The notes below the pieces were generated by a model. That model ran no database searches, had not been told where the DNA came from, and saw only the letters and a program-made list of their open reading frames with translations. From assembly GCA_001275005.1 (NCBI GenBank), contig JWZX01001220.1:1-10481 (forward strand): DNA of 10,481 bases, read 5' to 3'. The stretch comes from Chrysochromulina tobinii (Eukaryota; Haptophyta; Prymnesiales; Chrysochromulinaceae). Each line of letters opens with the position of its first letter. Position 1 is the first letter of the stretch. The position numbers and the translations under genes are program-made. Shown here piece after piece: positions 7,156-10,481 of the stretch.

Positions 7156-7216
7156 CGCTGCCGCCGCCTCCGCTGCAGCTGCCTCGGCCGCAGAACGAGC
7201 AATCTTCACAATCCAT
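4979..7216 (-). CDS. leucine-rich-repeat protein, interrupted by an intron
   Basis: Exon 1 is 7216-5589 and exon 2 is 5378-4992 or to the stop at 4979. LRRs of the ribonuclease-inhibitor type (about 28 residues) are clear: LRKLNLSGNRLNEGAF (about 389-404), LTAINLSSNSLGDHG (about 419-433), then LETLSLG at the exon 1 end joined to YNPFGRTGFAALAEAL and LQELSLRG in exon 2. Skipping 5588-5379 restores one full LRR across the junction. The part before the repeats is not recognised; HPLLLLVVEHCAG...CCTCRP (83-110) is vaguely F-box-like. A Gly run (residues 16-39) follows the first ATG. The next in-frame ATG is at 7009-7007 (residue 70), a plausible start because the first ATG is only 6 bp from the divergent neighbour's. 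A Ser/Thr tract (457-488) sits between two LRRs and may be an insertion or a retained intron. LRR proteins bind partners; no specific role can be given. It probably continues into the RhaM domain. Confidence 0.7.
5379..5588 (-). repeat. three tandem 70-bp intron-like units within the LRR gene
   Basis: The units are 5588-5519, 5518-5449 and 5448-5379 in reading order, with an exact 70-bp period. Each begins GTAC, carries branch-point-like words (CTGATGAC, CTTAATT), and ends in TTGCCTCCCTCATCAG, so each alone is a complete potential GT-AG intron. A 52-bp core is identical in all three. The 18 bp at the 5' end of each (minus-strand GTACAAYCCATTYGGRCC) resembles the start of exon 2, GTACAATCCATTTGGGC, and reads as YNPFGP, like the exon's YNPFGR. 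Unspliced, the LRR frame hits a stop early in the first unit (TCT TGA). Removing all 210 bp, or the three units one after another, gives the same mRNA. Confidence 0.85.
5752..5845 (-). repeat. GCTGGT hexamer and CTG triplet microsatellite
   Basis: On the plus strand about eight GGTGCT hexamers (to about 5806) are followed by a CTG run (about 5817-5845). In the minus-strand LRR frame these read as Thr-Ser alternation and poly-Ser (residues about 457-488). The tract lies exactly between two LRRs that would otherwise be adjacent. Either it is a length-variable coding insertion or it is intronic: a GT at 5880-5879 and an AG ending at 5653 would remove 228 nt and keep the frame, although the 3' site is weak. 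Confidence 0.75.
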
Positions 7217-7222
7217 TTCTCA
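7010..7222. promoter_or_regulatory. likely divergent promoter / 5' region of LRR and coiled-coil genes
   Basis: The outermost start codons of the two divergent genes (7216 minus, 7223 plus) are 6 bp apart, leaving no room for two promoters. If the LRR protein starts at the next ATG (7009), a gap of about 213 bp results. Its centre is a CCG/CCA triplet-rich tract (about 7109-7170) that reads as poly-Gly in the LRR frame. I infer a shared bidirectional promoter; no TATA box is evident. Confidence 0.35.
7109..7170. repeat. CCG/CCA triplet-rich tract
   Basis: Nearly uninterrupted CCN triplets on the plus strand encode Gly in the minus-strand LRR frame (residues about 16-39). The tract may be a coding N-terminal Gly linker or 5' untranslated sequence, depending on which ATG is used. 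Confidence 0.7.
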
Positions 7223-9163
7223 ATGTTTGGCGACAGTGCGCGGACCGCCCTAAAACGAGAACCCCGCATTCGCTCCAACATAGCACTCCCCAAACTGTGC
7301 TCACGCATCCTCACCGGCGTCTCTCTCGCTCACAGTGTTCAACAAGGCGGCGGCCGCCGCCGCTGCCGCCGCCGAAGAAGCCAGGTCAGCAGCCGCAGCT
7401 GCGCAGGAGAGGGCGACGCGGCAGGCGGAGCAGATGAATGCATCTTCGCTGTTCGCAAACCTCGAGGCGGTCATGGCCGCTACGCCCGGCCAGCTCGTCG
7501 CCGAGGCGCGCGAGAACGAGAGTGTCATCGCCGTCACAAACAACCTGACCAAGGCCTTTGCGACGGAGGCGACCGTCAACCCGTCGGCGACCTCAGATCC
7601 TTTTGGCGGCATCGACCCGTTTGGCAGCCTCGAGGGCAGTGGCGGTGGTGGTGGCGGCGGCGGCTGGGATCCATTTGGCACCGTCCAAGCGCCGGCTGCG
7701 CAGCCGCCGCCACCACCGTCGTCGTCGTCGGAGCTCGCGGCCGCTGTGGCCGCCTACCTGCGTGAGAGCGGCCAGCCGGCGGCCGCGGACGCGCCGCCAA
7801 GCGAGCTGGCCGAACGGCTGCGCGAGCGTTCAGGTGCGCTAGCGCGCAAGCACGGCGTCCTCGAAGCGCACGCGAGCCAGCTCGAGGAGCACCTGAAGGC
7901 CGAGGTGGCTCGCGTGGCGAATCTCCTCGCGGAGATCGATGCCCTCAAGGCGGCGGGCGCAGCGGCAGCGAGCACAGAGGCGCGCACGACGCTCGAGCAG
8001 CAGGAGGTGCGCCATCGCGATGCACTCGAGACGGCGCGCGCCCACGCCGAGGCGCAGCGGTTGCAGCTGCGCCAGCAGGCTGAGGCGGCGCTCGAGGCGC
8101 AGCGGCTGCAGCTCACGTCGACCCACATCGAGCCGTTGCAGCGCGAGCTGGCCGCACTGGCGCCCAAGCTGGCCAAGCTGCAGGAGAGTGAGCGTGCGGC
8201 GCGGCTGGCGGCAGACGAGGCGCTCGCCACCCTCGCCTCCGAGCGCGATATGATGCGCCTCGAGCGAGAGACGGAAGCGCATCAAGCCAAGTCGGATGCG
8301 AGCGTGCAGCAGCAGATGCAGCAGATGCAGCAGATGCAGCAGCAATTGCAACAGGCCCTTGCGACGGCACAGCAGCAGGCACAGGCCGCCGTCGCCGCCG
8401 CCAAGGCCGCCGAGGACGCCAAGGCAGCTGCGGAGGAGCGTGTGGCCGCTGCGCACGCGGCGGCCGACGCAGCGGCGGCCTTGGCGGCGGCCAGGGCGGC
8501 GGCGGCCGCGGAGCAAGCGGCGGCGCAGACGTCTGCGGCGGAGGTGGCGGCGTCGGAGCTTCGCAGAGCGCTCAGCGCCGCCAAGGCCGAGCTGAGCGCC
8601 ACGGCTGAGCAGCGGCAGGCCGAGCGTGCTGATCGTGAGGTGGCGGCGAGCAAAGCGGCGGCGGCCGCAGCGGAGGTGGCGCGGATGGAGGCTGTAAGGG
8701 CAGCAGAGGCGACATTGGCGGCGGCGCAGGCGGAAGCGGCGCGCGCGTACGCGAGCCTGCGTGCTGAGGTCTCTCGCCTTGAGGGTGAGCTCTCGACGAG
8801 ATCGGCCGAGATTGCGCAGCTCGAGGCGGCGGCGGCGGCGGCGGCGGCACGGACGGAGGCTGCATCATCTTCTGAGGCGGCGTGGGGGTTTGAGGCGGTG
8901 ACGGAGGCGACGGAGGCGACGGAGGCGCGTCGGGCGACCGAGGCGGCCGAGGCGGCGCGCGCGGCGAGCGAGGCGGCGCGTGTCTCTCTCGAGGCGTCCG
9001 CCCAGCAAGCCCGCTCCAAGCTCGCGACAGCCGAGGCAGCTGCCACCGCTCAGGCCGCGGAGGACGCTGCAAGGGTGCGAGCGGCGACGGCAGCGGCGGA
9101 AGAGGCCATGAGGCGGGCGAGTGCGGCAGAGGCGGCGGCGGCGGCGGAGGCGGCGCGCCGGGT

Positions 9164-9194
<31 letters not shown>

Positions 9195-10427
9195 GCGCAC
9201 GCGGCGCGCGAGGCGGCGGCACTGCGGGCGGCAGTGCAAGCTGCCGAAGAGCGAGCCGGCAGCGCCGTCGCACAGGTCGCGACGAGCGAGCGGGTGGCGG
9301 CGGCCGCCGCGGAGGCAGCGGCGGCGCGGCTGGCCGAACTGCAGAGCGCGCTCGCCGAGAGCAAATCACAGCTGAGCGCGTCCGCCGCGGAGGGCCGAGG
9401 TCGTGAAGAGGCGCTCTCCCGAGCGCTCGCCGAGGCGCGAGAGGCGGCGACGGCGGCGATGGAGCGATCCGAGACGCTGAGGACGCACGAGCAGCGACAG
9501 CGCGAGGATGGCTCATCGGCGGCAAGTGCCGCGCTGGCGGCGGCGAACGAGGCGCGTGCGCAGCTACTGAGCAGCGAGCAGGCGGGGCGACGGCTCGTGG
9601 CCCAACTGGAAGAAGCTCACGAGGCGGCCGAGGCGCAGCGTGCGAGGATGGCCGAGATCGAGGGACGGCTTAAGGAGGCGCTCGAGCAGCAGCAGGAGCA
9701 GCAGGCCACGAGCGGCGCACACATTGCGGAGCTCGAGGCCCAGCTGGCGCAGCTGAGGGCGGCGGCCGAGACGCGCGTCGAGGAGCTCGCGAGCGCAGGG
9801 TGGGGGCGGAAGGCCGAGGTGGAGGAGGTACGTGCACAGGCGGCAGCAGCGGCCGCGCAGGCGACACGCCAGCAGGAGGCTTTGGCTCGGGAGCGTGCGA
9901 CGTTACAGACGCAGGCGACGGAGTTGCAGCGCCAGGTGAACGAGCTGACTGCGGATCTGAGGCGGCAGCAGGAGGTGCGGCAGGCCGACGGCACGAGGCG
10001 GGAGGCGGCCGTCGAGGAGGAGGTGCGAAGACTGCGCGAGCTCAATGCGACGCGCGCGGCCGAGCGAGCGGCGGCGGAGAAGGAGGCGGCGGTGCAAGCG
10101 CAGGCGGCACAGGCGGCGATGGCGAGGGAGGAGGCGGCGCGCGCGGAGGCCAAGGCGGCGCGCGCGGAGGCCAAGGAGGCAGCGGCAACCGCCAAGGAGG
10201 CGAGCGCACAGGCGGCCGAGTTGCGAGGGCGCATCAAGGCCGCCACCACTCAGCTGGCGGAGGCGACTCAATCTCGCTCCGACCTCGAGAAGCAGGCGTC
10301 CGACCAGCTAGCGAAGCTGATGATGGAGCTGGCGGACGCGCGTGCGAAGCAAGCGACGTCCGAGGCACGGCTGGGCGACGCACAGCGAAGCCTCGCGGAG
10401 ACGGGGGCGGCCGCAGCGCGCGCGACG

Positions 10428-10469
<42 letters not shown>

Positions 10470-10481
10470 GGCGGTGGCGGC
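7223..10481 (+). CDS. large Ala-rich coiled-coil protein with N-terminal DPF motifs (partial, runs off right edge)
   Basis: The main frame (codons in register with 7335) is open from 7284 to the window end. In the favoured model exon 1 is 7223-7235 and exon 2 starts at 7336, giving MFGDMFNKAAAA and at least 1,053 residues; an unspliced start would be the ATG at 7434. Residues about 38-90 are a short non-repetitive region (SLFANLEAVMAATPGQLVAE). Three DPF motifs follow at 92-94, 98-100 and 116-118, with a Gly run between the second and third, then a Pro/Ser linker. From about residue 165 the protein is continuous Ala/Glu/Gln/Arg coiled coil, with a Q/M-rich repeat near 330. The last 18 codons seen are all Gly (10428-10481). 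DPF motifs in other eukaryotes bind the appendage of the AP-2 clathrin adaptor, and Eps15-type proteins combine them with coiled coils, but no EH, ENTH or ANTH domain is visible. The function is therefore only suggestive: a scaffold, perhaps endocytic. The C terminus is missing. Confidence 0.75.
7236..7335 (+). other. candidate 100-nt first intron of the coiled-coil gene
   Basis: The 5' site is A followed by GTGCGCGG after ATG TTT GGC GAC. The 3' site is CGTCTCTCTCGCTCACAG, a strong pyrimidine tract. Both sides are phase 1, so the join creates an in-frame ATG (A plus TG) and reads MFGD-MFNK. The frame upstream of 7335 has a stop at 7281 and no ATG after it, so an upstream exon is needed unless translation starts at 7434. 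Length is close to that of the 103-nt candidate intron at 4889-4991. Confidence 0.6.
10428..10481 (+). repeat. GGC/GGT triplet run encoding poly-Gly at the window edge
   Basis: Eighteen consecutive Gly codons, mostly GGC, end the visible part of the coiled-coil gene. The run continues to the last base, so its full length is unknown. Such a tract may mark the end of the coiled coil or be an assembly break point. Confidence 0.8.

Noticed and set aside
5966-7765. Long plus-strand open frames opposite the LRR gene (288 and 306 codons)
   Set aside because: They are shadows of GC-biased coding on the other strand. Their peptides show no domain, while the minus strand carries clear LRRs and the third reading frame from 7336 carries the coiled coil.
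7754-10271. Minus-strand Ala-, Arg- and Pro-rich open frames of up to 317 codons
   Set aside because: They lie opposite a continuous plus-strand coiled-coil frame and are explained by GCG/GAG-rich codons read backwards.
1-10481. Bacterial or viral origin of the window
   Set aside because: Phase-consistent GT-AG introns, large intergenic repeats, LRR and coiled-coil architecture and N-glycosylation sequons favour a eukaryotic nuclear genome; no viral hallmark gene is seen.

Overview
The window looks like nuclear DNA of a GC-rich, intron-containing single-celled eukaryote. A haptophyte-like or similar alga is my best guess, from the very high third-position GC, long Ala-rich coiled-coil coding, short GT-AG introns and gene-poor stretches of simple repeats. 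That assignment is inference only, and nothing here fixes the lineage. I see no rRNA, tRNA, CRISPR array or recognisable transposase.

Layout. Positions 1-2339 hold no gene I can support. They contain a large degenerate array of GATACA/TGTATC words (about 499-1046), a block of C/G-run hairpins and a 50-bp tandem repeat (1110-1418), a set of alternative hairpins (1812-1841), a smaller GAGATA array (about 2030-2110) and three ACCGGT sites (2264-2286). A plus-strand gene (ATG at 2340, stop ending 3659) encodes a probable secretory-pathway nucleotide-sugar glycosyltransferase with a DSD motif and seven N-glycosylation sequons. A 650-bp convergent gap follows.

Positions 4309-7216 are coding on the minus strand: a leucine-rich-repeat (LRR) protein followed directly by an L-rhamnose mutarotase (RhaM) domain with a C-terminal membrane segment. 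The LRR reading frame is interrupted by exactly three tandem 70-bp units, each starting GTAC and ending CAG, so each is by itself a possible intron. The LRR stop and the RhaM ATG are 16 bp apart. A 103-nt candidate intron with a good 3' splice site would skip both and join the two parts in frame. The best single model is therefore an LRR-RhaM-membrane-anchor fusion of three exons and about 864 residues, though two separate genes remain possible.

From 7223 to the right edge a plus-strand gene encodes a protein of at least 1,053 residues, almost all Ala/Glu/Gln/Arg coiled coil. Near its N terminus are three DPF motifs like those that bind clathrin adaptors. Its start is best explained by a 13-nt first exon (M-F-G-D) spliced over a 100-nt intron. 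It is divergent from the LRR gene with almost no space between the outermost start codons, so the two probably share a promoter, perhaps inside the CCG/CGG repeat at 7100-7180. No operon-like functional link between the genes is evident.
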